NCBI RefSeq assembly: GCF_017104565.1
Contig: NZ_JAAGPD010000028.1
Span: 78,725-142,724 of the forward strand
DNA from: Paraburkholderia sp. Tr-20389
GTDB taxonomy: Bacteria; Pseudomonadota; Gammaproteobacteria; Burkholderiales; Burkholderiaceae
DNA length: 64,000 bases
Direction: 5' to 3'
Made by a program: the position numbers and the translations under genes. Shown piece by piece: positions 1 to 7,205 of the stretch. The notes under the pieces are model-generated. The model was not told the DNA's origin and searched no databases. It was given only the letters and a program-made list of their open reading frames with translations. How positions within the stretch are numbered: the stretch's first letter is position 1; every line of letters begins with the position of its first letter.

Positions 1-218
1 CGTTCTCCCTCGGGTGTGATCCCGTTCGGCAGCGTGCTCCTCCGGAGCCGGCAGGCTCGCCCCACGTGTAGACGCATCACTTGGTCCCGTCGTACACAAT
101 TACACCATCCGCCCATACTTTTCATACAGGCGATTCTCTGCATGCCTCGCAATGCCGAAATAGTCGCCCTCGCTTTTCGACGCTCACCGCATCGAATACG
201 GACGCAGGCTCGGGCACC
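1..218. other. left edge, no supported gene
   Basis: The minus strand has a start-like ATG near base 162 and short open frames running off the window edge. None has convincing ribosome-binding or codon signal, so no gene is called. It probably holds the start or end of the next leftward early phage gene. Confidence 0.3.
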
Positions 219-770
219 CTAAGATTCACACGTCACTTCACGTTCCGCGCAGCCATAGTCGACTCCCTTCGAAACGGGTTTGAGCTTCTTGAGATCGAAC
301 AGATACGTTGGCGCAACGAGCCGCATGATCTGGCGGCGCGTAGGCTTCACGACCGGCACCGGCTTAAGGCGTGCATGGACGTCGACAACATCCGCGTGCA
401 GGCGGAAGGCATATGCGATCTCACGCAGCGTCTGAGGCCATTCGGCGGGCAGGTTCGCGTCATGCATGCCCTGCAGGTCGCGTAGCAAAGGCATGTGGAT
501 GTAAAGGAAGCGTGCGAAGCGTCCCGCGTCGCCGCTTTCCGTGGCTAAACGCACAGCGATGTCGCGTACGCCGAAGAACTCAAGCGACTTCTCATAGACC
601 TCGTCAGGTACCAGCCAGCCGATCGCGCAACGCTTCCCGTCCGGTGCGCGGTACATGCACTTCACGCCGTCAGCGGTGGCGCGCGCGTTCTGCCGGAGCA
701 TGGCGGTGGCCACGATATCGAAGACGTCCTGCGCGCTCAGGAGCGGTAGCATAGTGGTAGTGATTCGCAT
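219..770 (-). CDS. hypothetical early phage protein (183 aa)
   Basis: I do not recognise a family. The 183-residue product is soluble, with no signal peptide or membrane segment. It has a central Cys/Gly stretch (CMYRAPDGKRCAIGW) near residues 38-52 and a basic C-terminal third. The ATG at 770 follows AAGGAG at good spacing; that motif overlaps the stop codon of the upstream small gene, so the pair looks translationally coupled. It is the last complete gene of the leftward early operon in the window. An accessory role in early takeover is inference from position only. Confidence 0.75.
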   Translation of the reverse strand: MRITTTMLPLLSAQDVFDIVATAMLRQNARATADGVKCMYRAPDGKRCAIGWLVPDEVYEKSLEFFGVRDIAVRLATESGDAGRFARFLYIHMPLLRDLQGMHDANLPAEWPQTLREIAYAFRLHADVVDVHARLKPVPVVKPTRRQIMRLVAPTYLFDLKKLKPVSKGVDYGCAEREVTCES

Positions 771-783
771 GATATTGGACTCC

Positions 784-951
784 TTAATTTATGGGGCAAA
801 CTGCGAGAACCGCGAACAGCCACCGCACGATTGCCACGATACCCGCGAACGAACCGATGATCATCAGGCTAATCAGCCCGAGGCTCGCCAGCCCGATCAG
901 CGCAACGACCGCGCGGGCGATCGGCGGCAGCGGGCGGCTCGGCTCAGTCAT
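784..951 (-). CDS. small single-TM phage protein (55 aa)
   Basis: This 55-residue frame sits exactly between two larger leftward genes. Its ATG at 951 is preceded by AGGAC at about 5 nt, and its TAA forms part of the next gene's ribosome-binding site. The product has a short Pro/Arg-rich N-terminus, then a hydrophobic helix (about residues 14-35) and a second hydrophobic stretch (36-53). It is probably an inner-membrane protein. Tight packing and codon use support it as a real gene. Function unknown. Confidence 0.6.
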   Translation of the reverse strand: MTEPSRPLPPIARAVVALIGLASLGLISLMIIGSFAGIVAIVRWLFAVLAVCPIN

Positions 952-958
952 GGTCGTC

Positions 959-1462
959 CTACTCGTCGGTGTAGAACGCGTTCGTCATGTCGACCGTAGC
1001 GGGCACCTCGTGCTTGAGCAGGCCGACGAGCTTTGCGGTTTCGTCTGGTGTGGGAAGCACCTGCGCACGCGCCACGCAGGCGCAAGTGCCGCCTTCCTTC
1101 GGGGTGACCGTGAGCTTGCCGAACTTCGACTCGATGAACAACAGGTCGCCCTTGCCGCGTCCGTTGCCAAGATGCAGGTGCAGGCTCACCGACTCGAACT
1201 CACCGGCCCACCTGAGCGTGCCGAGCTGCGGATAGCGCACATGCGTGAGGTGATCGTCATCGGTCCCCGGCACCGGCATGTTCCGGTCGTCAGGCGGCGA
1301 ATAGAGTGCACCGCGCAGCCCGAAGGCGAGCGAGTCGAGATAGCGGTTCGGCACATCAAAACCGAGCTTGATGTCAACGGCGGTCTTTTCTTGGTCGCCA
1401 TGCAGTTCGCTTCTGACGTTCAGGCGCAGAATTTGTACGGGATGCTTCTGTAGCGCGATCAT
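959..1462 (-). CDS. hypothetical early phage protein (167 aa)
   Basis: The frame is open further upstream, but I choose the ATG at 1462 because GAGGAGAAC stands about 6 nt before it. The longer N-terminal extension reads like non-coding Arg/Ser-rich translation. The product is soluble and acidic at its C-terminus, with alternating beta-like segments around residues 10-60. There is no recognised motif or catalytic signature. It lies in the leftward operon downstream of the recombination genes, so a role in early DNA metabolism or host takeover is possible but unproven. Confidence 0.75.
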   Translation of the reverse strand: MIALQKHPVQILRLNVRSELHGDQEKTAVDIKLGFDVPNRYLDSLAFGLRGALYSPPDDRNMPVPGTDDDHLTHVRYPQLGTLRWAGEFESVSLHLHLGNGRGKGDLLFIESKFGKLTVTPKEGGTCACVARAQVLPTPDETAKLVGLLKHEVPATVDMTNAFYTDE

Positions 1463-1490
1463 CGGGTTCTCCTCGCGATCATGGTGCGGA

Positions 1491-1718
1491 TCAGAGCGAA
1501 GCGCCGAAACGGTGCGACTCAATGTGAAGCCCTTCGAGTTCGAGCACCGCGCTCGCCTCGTCGAGTTCGGCGATCTCAAGGTTCGCATCAAGCATGGCCT
1601 TAAAGCCCGCGTAAAAAGCGATACGCAGGTCATGCACGACCGCGGGCGATGCATAGGCGATGTGACGCGCGGAGAAGTCGTTCCAGCGCGCGTCGATCGA
1701 CTTGACGCCGGGCTTCAT
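1491..1718 (-). CDS. hypothetical small phage protein (75 aa)
   Basis: A 75-residue, mostly helical, slightly acidic protein with no recognised family. Its ATG overlaps the stop of the preceding gene as ATGA, and GGGAGCG lies upstream, so it is probably coupled to the putative annealase. The C-terminal half (residues 40-65) is Glu/Leu/Ala-rich and likely helical. No function is claimed. Confidence 0.65.
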   Translation of the reverse strand: MKPGVKSIDARWNDFSARHIAYASPAVVHDLRIAFYAGFKAMLDANLEIAELDEASAVLELEGLHIESHRFGASL

Positions 1719-2788
1719 GACTGCGCTCCCTCGAACTCGGCCATTCGTGCGCGGAACAGTCCTTCGAGTTCGACTCGCTGCTTCTGGTCCTTGACATACC
1801 GGATGAGGTCTGCCGCTTCGTTTGCAGCGTCGGGGCCGGTCGCAGCGTTCAGCGCATCGGCCACCTCGGCATAGGTAACCATGCGCTCGTCGCTGCCTTT
1901 GTTCTTCTTCGCACTCGCCTTCATGCGACTCTTGACGGCAGCGGTGCCGCCCCCCTTGCCGTCTGGCGGCGCACCATCAGCATCAGCCGGTTCAGCCGCT
2001 TCCTCACTACCCGTCTCAAACCATTCCGACGCCTCGCTCATCTCGTCCCGCAGCGATGCATAGATACGCTTCAGGCTGACCACCTGTGCGGGCGTGATCG
2101 CATCGAGCCTGCGCTGGATGCGCTTCTCGATCTGCTCTTTCGTGACGCTGAAGTGCGCGAACGCCTCGACCATCTTGCCCATCGCCTCGGCGCTGGTGTC
2201 GGCCCTCGCCTTGAGCGTCGCGTCGGCCTGCGCCATCGCCGCGTCGACCACGTCGCCCGGTATCACGGCTTCGAGGCACGCACGCACCCGGCGCTGCGCC
2301 ATGTTTGCGCACAACTCGTAGACGTCGCGCTCGTCCTTGAGCGCGTAGCCCCCCTGTTTCGTGTCGCGCCAGTGCGAAACAACGAAGCCGATGCGTTTGC
2401 GCGTGCGAGTCTGCATGTCGACCGCGACCGCCTCGACTTCGGAGTACGGGATACCGCGGGCGTCGACGCCGCGTGAACGGATGCGCCATGCAGCATCGAC
2501 GTTTTCCCACTCTGCGGCGATCGCCTCCATTGCCTTGATCGACGGGCCGCGAATGTCGGTGCCACCCCGCGCATACTGGTACTGACTCTTCTCCGCGAGC
2601 GTGGTGCGCGTGAAGGCGTTCAGGATGCGGTCCATTGCCTTGACGGGATCACGCGGGAAGCGCTGCGCCATCATGAACACGACCTGCATTTCGGCCATTT
2701 CGCGGCTCTGGTCCTGCCGCGCGCCGGCCGACTCGGTGACATCCTTGCGCGGGCCGCCGCCGAACGGGGACTCGACGAGATCACTCAT
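1715..2788 (-). CDS. putative phage recombination/annealing protein (357 aa)
   Basis: The 357-residue product lies directly downstream of a YqaJ-family exonuclease, with an 8-nt overlap. That is the classic position of a single-strand annealing partner (Bet/RecT, Erf or Sak types). The N-terminal two thirds contain an aromatic/Arg-rich region around residues 70-150, including GGTDIRGPSIKAMEAIAAEW, and the C-terminal third is helical and Lys-rich. I recognise the RGPSI...W pattern as common in phage recombination-operon proteins but cannot assign a Pfam family by eye. The start at ATG 2788 (ATGA overlap) replaces a longer open frame with non-coding-like N-terminal sequence. It probably acts with the exonuclease on dsDNA ends in the cytoplasm. 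Confidence 0.6.
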   Translation of the reverse strand: MSDLVESPFGGGPRKDVTESAGARQDQSREMAEMQVVFMMAQRFPRDPVKAMDRILNAFTRTTLAEKSQYQYARGGTDIRGPSIKAMEAIAAEWENVDAAWRIRSRGVDARGIPYSEVEAVAVDMQTRTRKRIGFVVSHWRDTKQGGYALKDERDVYELCANMAQRRVRACLEAVIPGDVVDAAMAQADATLKARADTSAEAMGKMVEAFAHFSVTKEQIEKRIQRRLDAITPAQVVSLKRIYASLRDEMSEASEWFETGSEEAAEPADADGAPPDGKGGGTAAVKSRMKASAKKNKGSDERMVTYAEVADALNAATGPDAANEAADLIRYVKDQKQRVELEGLFRARMAEFEGAQS

Positions 2789-3686
2789 TCGTTGCTCCTT
2801 TCTTTGCAGAAAAGCGGAAGTCGATGTACCGCATCGCCGCCACCTCGTATGCCTTGCGGTCGATAACCTTGCGCGTGTAGCCACCGCCGTTCGGCAGCAG
2901 GCCCACGCTCGCCTGACCCATCATCTGCAACAGCCGCGCACGCGCCGCGTCCGAGCCGGCATTCATGAGCTTTTCCTGCTCGTCGAAATCGAGCTTCGCG
3001 TAGTGCATGGCCTCGGCCTCGGCCGGAAGGCGGATCGTTTCGCCATTGGTGCCGTGATACAGACGTTTCATGAAACCGATCGCGGTGGCGTGATTGAAGT
3101 CGAGTTCGGGCGGCTCGCGCTTCTCGACGTGTTGCCAGAACCGATGCTCGCCCTCGACCAGCATTTCCTCGAGTTCGAGATCGCGCACAAGGTGATAGAC
3201 CACGAGCCGGTTGCCACCGACACAGGCGGCAAGGTCCCACTCGGGATAGTCGAGCGTGGCCATGTAGTGCGCCGTCTGCAGCAGGTAGGCAGTCGGCACC
3301 TGATCCGATCCTGGCTCACCCCATTCGTCGTTGAAGCGATAGGCGATGCTGTCGACATTCTTGATCTCGACGCCACGCTTCTTGCCTTCGATCAGCCGGT
3401 CGACGTTGGCGAGCATCCACGGATGCTTCGGGTGACGGATGATCGCGTTGCGCCGTCGCAGCTTCACGTCGAAGCACCGCGCGTACTGCGCCGCGATCAC
3501 GTTTTCCATCAGCCTGCCGAAGTCAGTGCGCTCGTCGTCCGTATCACGCGGTGCGAACGGAGTGCCGAGCTTGATGTGATAAAGCTCCAGCGCGGTCATG
3601 TGCGGGCTCTGCCCCAGCGCAGCGGCGGCGTCGGAACCACCGATGCCCGTCTTGCGCTGTTCGAGCCACTCTTCGCGCGCGTTCAT
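2781..3686 (-). CDS. YqaJ-family (lambda Exo-like) 5'-3' exonuclease
   Basis: The 301-residue protein has the signature of the YqaJ viral recombinase / lambda exonuclease fold: GIGGSDAAAALG at residues 14-25, Glu61 in the RLMEN helix, Asp96 (NVDRLIEG), and the Glu107-Ile-Lys109 EXK motif. Enzymes of this family resect dsDNA ends to leave 3' overhangs for a partner annealase, which here would be the next gene. The start is ATG 3686 because it overlaps the upstream stop as ATGA; earlier in-frame codons give a low-complexity extension. It belongs to the leftward early operon and should be used for recombination-dependent replication and genome circularisation or repair. Confidence 0.9.
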   Translation of the reverse strand: MNAREEWLEQRKTGIGGSDAAAALGQSPHMTALELYHIKLGTPFAPRDTDDERTDFGRLMENVIAAQYARCFDVKLRRRNAIIRHPKHPWMLANVDRLIEGKKRGVEIKNVDSIAYRFNDEWGEPGSDQVPTAYLLQTAHYMATLDYPEWDLAACVGGNRLVVYHLVRDLELEEMLVEGEHRFWQHVEKREPPELDFNHATAIGFMKRLYHGTNGETIRLPAEAEAMHYAKLDFDEQEKLMNAGSDAARARLLQMMGQASVGLLPNGGGYTRKVIDRKAYEVAAMRYIDFRFSAKKGATNE

Positions 3687-4129
3687 GACTGTGCTCCCTG
3701 CTCGCGCGAGGCCGCGCGTGCGAGCCGGTAACGCTGCAGTTCGGCAGCATGCTCGAAGCAACCGGTGCCCATTACGGTGAGTTCGGCTTCCTTCTCCGCA
3801 ATCTGCTCGTCGGTCATATCGTCAATCGGGATCGAAACGGTAACGCCTTCTTCCTCGATCAGATATTCCTTCTGGACGCGCGTGAAACCCGGCAGCACCA
3901 GTTGCTCGTCGGGCACGATCGCGGTCGACAGCTTCGCCCGACCGAGCCGCTTGCCGACCATCGAGCGCACATACCCGCGTGCGCACACGAGGTAAAAATC
4001 CCGGTCCTCACCATCGGGCTGGTTATGCCGTTGCATGACGACCTCGGTAATCCAGTCGGGGGGCTTCTTTCCCACCGTGGCCTCGATCACTTCATCGATC
4101 TCACAGTTCAGGTCGTTCGCGTTGAACAT
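3683..4129 (-). CDS. conserved-type early phage protein (148 aa)
   Basis: I do not recognise a named family. The ATG at 4129 is chosen because CGGAG from the end of the upstream gene sits about 10 nt before it. The product is acidic and soluble, with a DWITEVVMQRH segment near residues 26-36, an RSMVGKRLGR basic patch near 55-64, and an acidic helical stretch around 95-120. It lies immediately upstream of the exonuclease, so a recombination or replication accessory role is a positional guess. Confidence 0.7.
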   Translation of the reverse strand: MFNANDLNCEIDEVIEATVGKKPPDWITEVVMQRHNQPDGEDRDFYLVCARGYVRSMVGKRLGRAKLSTAIVPDEQLVLPGFTRVQKEYLIEEEGVTVSIPIDDMTDEQIAEKEAELTVMGTGCFEHAAELQRYRLARAASREQGAQS

Positions 4130-4134
4130 GCTTG

Positions 4135-4857
4135 CTACTCCGGCAGATTGACGACGAACCTGTCGAGCCACGCATCAATGACCGCGATGCGATCGCGCAG
4201 GGCCTGCCGCTCGTGCGGCTTGAACGCGCGTGCGATGCGCGCGGGATCGTGTGCGGCGCAGTAGTCGGCCAGCCTGTTGAGCGCGCCTTGCGCCTGCGTC
4301 GCGCTGGCAAAGTCGGCGGGGTCGATGCCTTCAAGGTCGACCAGCGGTCGCACCTTCTTTCCCTGTTGCGTGAGCGTTGTCACGGTCGGCGGCGCGTCGC
4401 TCTCGACCTGCCGCTCGAAGTCAGCCTTCGGCACGGCAGCAACACGCAGCGCAGCCTTGATTTGTCCCGTGCTCATGTTGGCATCGTGACCAGCCGCGTA
4501 AATTCCATCGACGCGCTTCAAGCCGTCTGTAACGAATTCGCTCGAAGGACTACTTGGATTGACGCCTGCCCGAGTAGCTTTGTGCGTCGGGCTACCGCCC
4601 GGATTGCGTGGCACGCTCGCGAGCAGTTCGCCGCACCGGCGCGTGGCGCGCGCCTGAATGCGGATTGCCATCTTGTGCAGCCGGTCGTCGCGTGACTGTC
4701 GTGCATAGGATGCGAGCGCCATCGCCTTGTCGGCCCACGACTGGCACTCGTCGATCGCGGTGGCCTGCTCCAGCGCGGTGACCGCGTGCTGGTATGTGTC
4801 GGGCAGGCGCGCCTCGCTGATCGTGGGTAGCGTCGCCATCATGAGTGGCGTGTTCAT
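4135..4857 (-). CDS. phage protein of ParB/MTase-associated type (240 aa)
   Basis: The N-terminal 80 residues carry a pattern I associate with a widespread phage protein of unknown function: ADKAMALASYARQSRD followed by RIQARATRRCGELL. It is often found beside ParB-like or methyltransferase genes. The middle is low-complexity and Ser/Pro-rich, followed by an STGQIKAALRVA helix, and the C-terminal 70 residues are helical. The start at 4857 overlaps the upstream stop as ATGA. The N-terminal pattern looks like a DNA- or nucleotide-associated helical module, but no catalytic residues are evident. Confidence 0.65.
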   Translation of the reverse strand: MNTPLMMATLPTISEARLPDTYQHAVTALEQATAIDECQSWADKAMALASYARQSRDDRLHKMAIRIQARATRRCGELLASVPRNPGGSPTHKATRAGVNPSSPSSEFVTDGLKRVDGIYAAGHDANMSTGQIKAALRVAAVPKADFERQVESDAPPTVTTLTQQGKKVRPLVDLEGIDPADFASATQAQGALNRLADYCAAHDPARIARAFKPHERQALRDRIAVIDAWLDRFVVNLPE

Positions 4858-5018
4858 GCATGCCACCCGGCATCGCCATGCATGCGCCTAATCGCGACGC
4901 GCGGCTCGGGATAGCGCCAGCGCATCGACCACCACCTGCGGCGCAGCGCCTTCGGCATCGAGCGCAGCATCGCGCGATAGCTGAACGGTGAGCGGCTCGT
5001 GAAACGATAGCAGTTCAT
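4854..5018 (-). CDS. small basic phage protein (54 aa)
   Basis: A 54-residue, very Arg/Trp-rich protein. The ATG at 5018 overlaps the upstream stop (ATGA) and follows GGAGG at about 6 nt; its own stop overlaps the next start. This double coupling is good evidence that it is expressed. The high density of Arg, Met and Trp (RRRWWSMRWRYPEPR, residues 27-41) suggests nucleic-acid or membrane binding. An antitermination-protein role, like small basic lambda N, is conceivable from size, charge and location, but no specific motif supports it. Confidence 0.55.
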   Translation of the reverse strand: MNCYRFTSRSPFSYRAMLRSMPKALRRRWWSMRWRYPEPRVAIRRMHGDAGWHA

Positions 5019-5242
5019 CACGCCTCCTCCGCGCGCAGCGTATGACCGGCCTGATGCATCGCGTGCTGAATGTCACGGATCGATCGCGGGCCAATGCCGG
5101 GGAACTTGCGCAGGTCACTCGCGCGACACGCACGCAGATCTCGCACGCGCAGGATGCCTTCCGAACCGAGCCGGTTCAGGATTCGCAGGTTCAGGTCCAG
5201 CGTGTCAAGCCACGTGTCGATATCCACCGCGGTTTCATCCAT
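5018..5242 (-). CDS. RNA polymerase alpha-CTD-like helix-hairpin-helix protein
   Basis: This 74-residue protein resembles the C-terminal domain of the RNA polymerase alpha subunit. After a short acidic lead, LNLRILNRLGSEGILRVRDL matches the first helices, and KFPGIGPRSIRDIQHAMHQAG near residues 46-66 matches the GxxSlxEI helix-hairpin-helix that contacts DNA and sigma. It is the first gene of the leftward early operon, right after the putative pL. A free alpha-CTD-like module could bind DNA minor groove or compete for or bridge RNA polymerase; that is inference. A generic HhH DNA-binding protein is the alternative. Confidence 0.7.
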   Translation of the reverse strand: MDETAVDIDTWLDTLDLNLRILNRLGSEGILRVRDLRACRASDLRKFPGIGPRSIRDIQHAMHQAGHTLRAEEA

Positions 5243-5290
5243 GACTGCCTCGCCACGAAATTTGAAAACTTCAATCGGCTATCTCGCGTT

Positions 5291-5333
5291 TTTGTATTTT
5301 TCGATTAAGCGGGATCGCAATTTCGATTAATCG
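5291..5333 (-). promoter_or_regulatory. candidate leftward promoter (pL-like) with operator repeats
   Basis: Read leftward, TTGCGA (bases 5320-5315) and TACAAA (5296-5291) are separated by 18 bp, upstream of the alpha-CTD-like gene. The motif TTCGATTAA occurs at 5300-5308, inside the spacer, and again at 5322-5330, just upstream of the -35. The second copy is part of the perfect palindrome CGATTAATCG (5324-5333). This AT-rich island in high-GC DNA, with repeated half-sites around a promoter, is a good operator candidate. Confidence 0.45.
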
Positions 5334-5592
5334 TAGCCATTCGATTTTTCTTCGCAAGGGGCGTTATGTCGACAGTGCGGATTAACGAGTGGAATATTGT
5401 GTCTGCATTAAGTTCGCGATATCGTTTATTAAGTGATTTGAGAATGTCTTGTGCCGTAAGGGCCAGGAGGAAATTCTCGCCAGCAGTTCGCCATCTGCGC
5501 GCCACGAACTTCGCCAGCGCTTCGCCACCCAGAAGAAAAACCCTGATCGGGTTTACTCTACTTGTCGCCGCTACTTGACACAAAAGTCGATG

Positions 5593-5622
5593 TTGGCAAC
5601 GGGCGCATCAAGGGTCTACACT
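5593..5622 (+). promoter_or_regulatory. candidate rightward promoter (pR-like)
   Basis: TTGGCA at 5593-5598 and TACACT at 5617-5622 are spaced by 18 bp, about 45 bp upstream of the Cro-like start. An alternative -35 (TTGACA at 5575-5580) lies slightly further upstream without a matched -10 at optimal spacing. Together with the leftward candidate this gives a lambda-like divergent arrangement. Confidence 0.4.
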
Positions 5623-5666
5623 CACCTGACGTTTCCCTCACGTCCACGGTCTGGAGGCCAGCGGAA

Positions 5667-5960
5667 ATGGGTTTCGGTCGAAAGGTGAGTCGTGTGCCGC
5701 AGCAGCTAGAGCCGCTGCAGAGGGCGATCGCGATCTGTGGATCGCGGCGCGAGCTTGCGCGTCGCCTGCGTCATTACGAGCCATGCACGTCGGGCAGGAT
5801 CGATATGTGGTTCACCCGCGATACGGTCGTGCCACTCCACATGGCCCCGCTCATTTCGGCGGCGGTCGAAGGGCAGGTCTCGGTTGAGGAGCTTGAGAAG
5901 GCAACTCAGCGTCACCTCAGAAAGCGAGAGCGGGGTCGAGGTTTAAACACCTCTGATTGA
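5667..5960 (+). CDS. YdaS/Cro-like antirepressor-type DNA-binding protein
   Basis: The 97-residue product has the layout of YdaS-type Cro-like proteins: an N-terminal helix pair (residues 9-26, LEPLQRAIAICGSRRELARR), a short linker with WFTRDTVVP, and a closing helix (APLISAAVEGQVSVEEL) that matches the family's terminal recognition region. The ATG at 5667 follows GGAGG by about 11 nt; an upstream extension is possible but poorly supported. It is the first gene rightward of the control region and is followed by a strong terminator, the same order as lambda cro-tR1. It probably represses the divergent promoters to set the lytic programme. No CI gene is adjacent. Confidence 0.7.
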   Translation: MGFGRKVSRVPQQLEPLQRAIAICGSRRELARRLRHYEPCTSGRIDMWFTRDTVVPLHMAPLISAAVEGQVSVEELEKATQRHLRKRERGRGLNTSD

Positions 5961-6055
5961 GGGACCCGGCATCTCCTAATTACTCGAATAAAGCGGGTTT
6001 CAGTGCCAAGTAATTGACTAGGCGTGGGCTTTCTTTCGCCTTTTGTCCTGAAAAG

Positions 6056-6088
6056 AAAGACACCGGAGGAGCTAACTCCGGTGTCTTT
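6056..6088 (+). terminator. strong intrinsic terminator after cro-like gene (tR1-like)
   Basis: A perfect 13-bp stem (6056-6068 paired with 6076-6088) with a 7-nt loop ends in a T run and is preceded by an A run, so it could work in both directions. It sits between the Cro-like gene and the replication genes, so continued rightward transcription would need antitermination or a second promoter. Confidence 0.85.
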
Positions 6089-6203
6089 TGAGCCTTCCCG
6101 TTTGTTAACCGGGAGAGAGGACGAGCGAAAAGTATCACGTTGGACTTAAAAAGCAAAACCGGGGGAACGCTTAACCCGATATCTAGATACGAGGACAGTT
6201 AAA

Positions 6204-6911
6204 TTGCACGCCGATATCTTTTACCTCGAGGGCGCTGAGGTGGGTTCGCTGGAAACACACCCTCTCAGCGAGTTTGCGCCGGTCAGCACAAAGGTGGACG
6301 TGCGCGGCGAAATCAGGAATCCGATCGTGCTTCTCGACGGTCGGGTGTTCGATGGTCGTGCGCGCGTCGCCGCCGCCGCTCGGGACGGCCTGCGTTGCCC
6401 ATGCGTGCGCTACCAGGAACGCGATCGCCATCCCGCGATGGTCATCGCGAATACGGCTGCCGCCCGTCTGTCGAAGCAGCAATGTGCGGTGCAGGCGGTG
6501 CGCATGCTGGCGCTGTTTGCGAGCCGTCCGGAGTGGCTGAGCCGGCTCGACCCTTCGATGCCTGACCGCGTCACACGCACGCACGAGGGCCGCGTGCTGG
6601 TGCTGGACGCCTTCGGCGTGTCTGAGCGCAATTACCAGCGTGCGAAGGCACTGCCCGACGATCTGCTTGACGCGGTTTTCGATCATTGCGCCTCGCTGCC
6701 GAACGCTTTCTCCATGCGCGATCTTCCATCGGCCACCCGTCGCCGCGTCCTCGGACATGCGCTTCCCGATCAGCGCACCGCGATCAATCGCGCGCTCGCC
6801 AAGCACAGGAAGCCCGTTATGGCGCGGAAGTGGATCAAGAACTTCGACGCCGCCGAGATCGCAGCTTTCCTCGAAAAGCAGATGGGCCACGTTCGCAAAT
6901 TCAAACCGTGA
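6204..6911 (+). CDS. ParB-like domain protein (235 aa)
   Basis: The N-terminal 90 residues follow a ParB/Srx layout: EIRNPIVLLDGRVFDGRARV (residues 36-55) corresponds to the xxILDGRHR-type box, and RCPCVRYQERD follows. The remainder is helical and contains an RNYQRAKALPDDLL segment typical of phage ParB-like proteins. There is no obvious nuclease motif. The start is a TTG at 6204 with GAGGAC about 8 nt upstream; no ATG fits. It opens the rightward early operon, downstream of the terminator. A DNA-binding or regulatory role before replication is likely but not defined. Confidence 0.65.
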   Translation: MHADIFYLEGAEVGSLETHPLSEFAPVSTKVDVRGEIRNPIVLLDGRVFDGRARVAAAARDGLRCPCVRYQERDRHPAMVIANTAAARLSKQQCAVQAVRMLALFASRPEWLSRLDPSMPDRVTRTHEGRVLVLDAFGVSERNYQRAKALPDDLLDAVFDHCASLPNAFSMRDLPSATRRRVLGHALPDQRTAINRALAKHRKPVMARKWIKNFDAAEIAAFLEKQMGHVRKFKP

Positions 6912-6939
6912 GCGGCGCGGCGTCTAACCGGAGACAACG

Positions 6940-7191
6940 ATGGATAAGCACGTAAGGATCAGCTTCGAGATTAAGGCCTCGCCTGCTGCGGGCCGCGATG
7001 CATGGCTGGCAGCGACCCGCGAGCTACGCGCCCACGGCGTGCTCGACGCATGCCGTCGCCATTCGATTGTCGACCCGGGACATACCCACGGTCGCGAGTG
7101 GCTTTATGCAGACTCCCATGTGGATCCACAGCGCGAGATGATGGCGCGCAACCTGATGAAGGTGCGGCGCTTGCCGTGTGATCGCGAGTAG
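6940..7191 (+). CDS. hypothetical small phage protein (83 aa)
   Basis: An 83-residue soluble protein, Arg/His-rich in its centre, with no recognised family. The ATG at 6940 is preceded by GGAGACA at suitable spacing. It lies between the ParB-like gene and the replication initiator, so it is probably an early-operon accessory protein. No cysteine pairs or membrane segments. Confidence 0.65.
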   Translation: MDKHVRISFEIKASPAAGRDAWLAATRELRAHGVLDACRRHSIVDPGHTHGREWLYADSHVDPQREMMARNLMKVRRLPCDRE

Positions 7192-7205
7192 GCCGGAGCG
7201 CGATC

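Noticed and set aside
5305-5583. 92-codon minus-strand frame in the control region, a possible CI slot
   Set aside because: No ribosome-binding site and no HTH pattern. It overlaps both candidate promoters and is shorter than any CI-type repressor.
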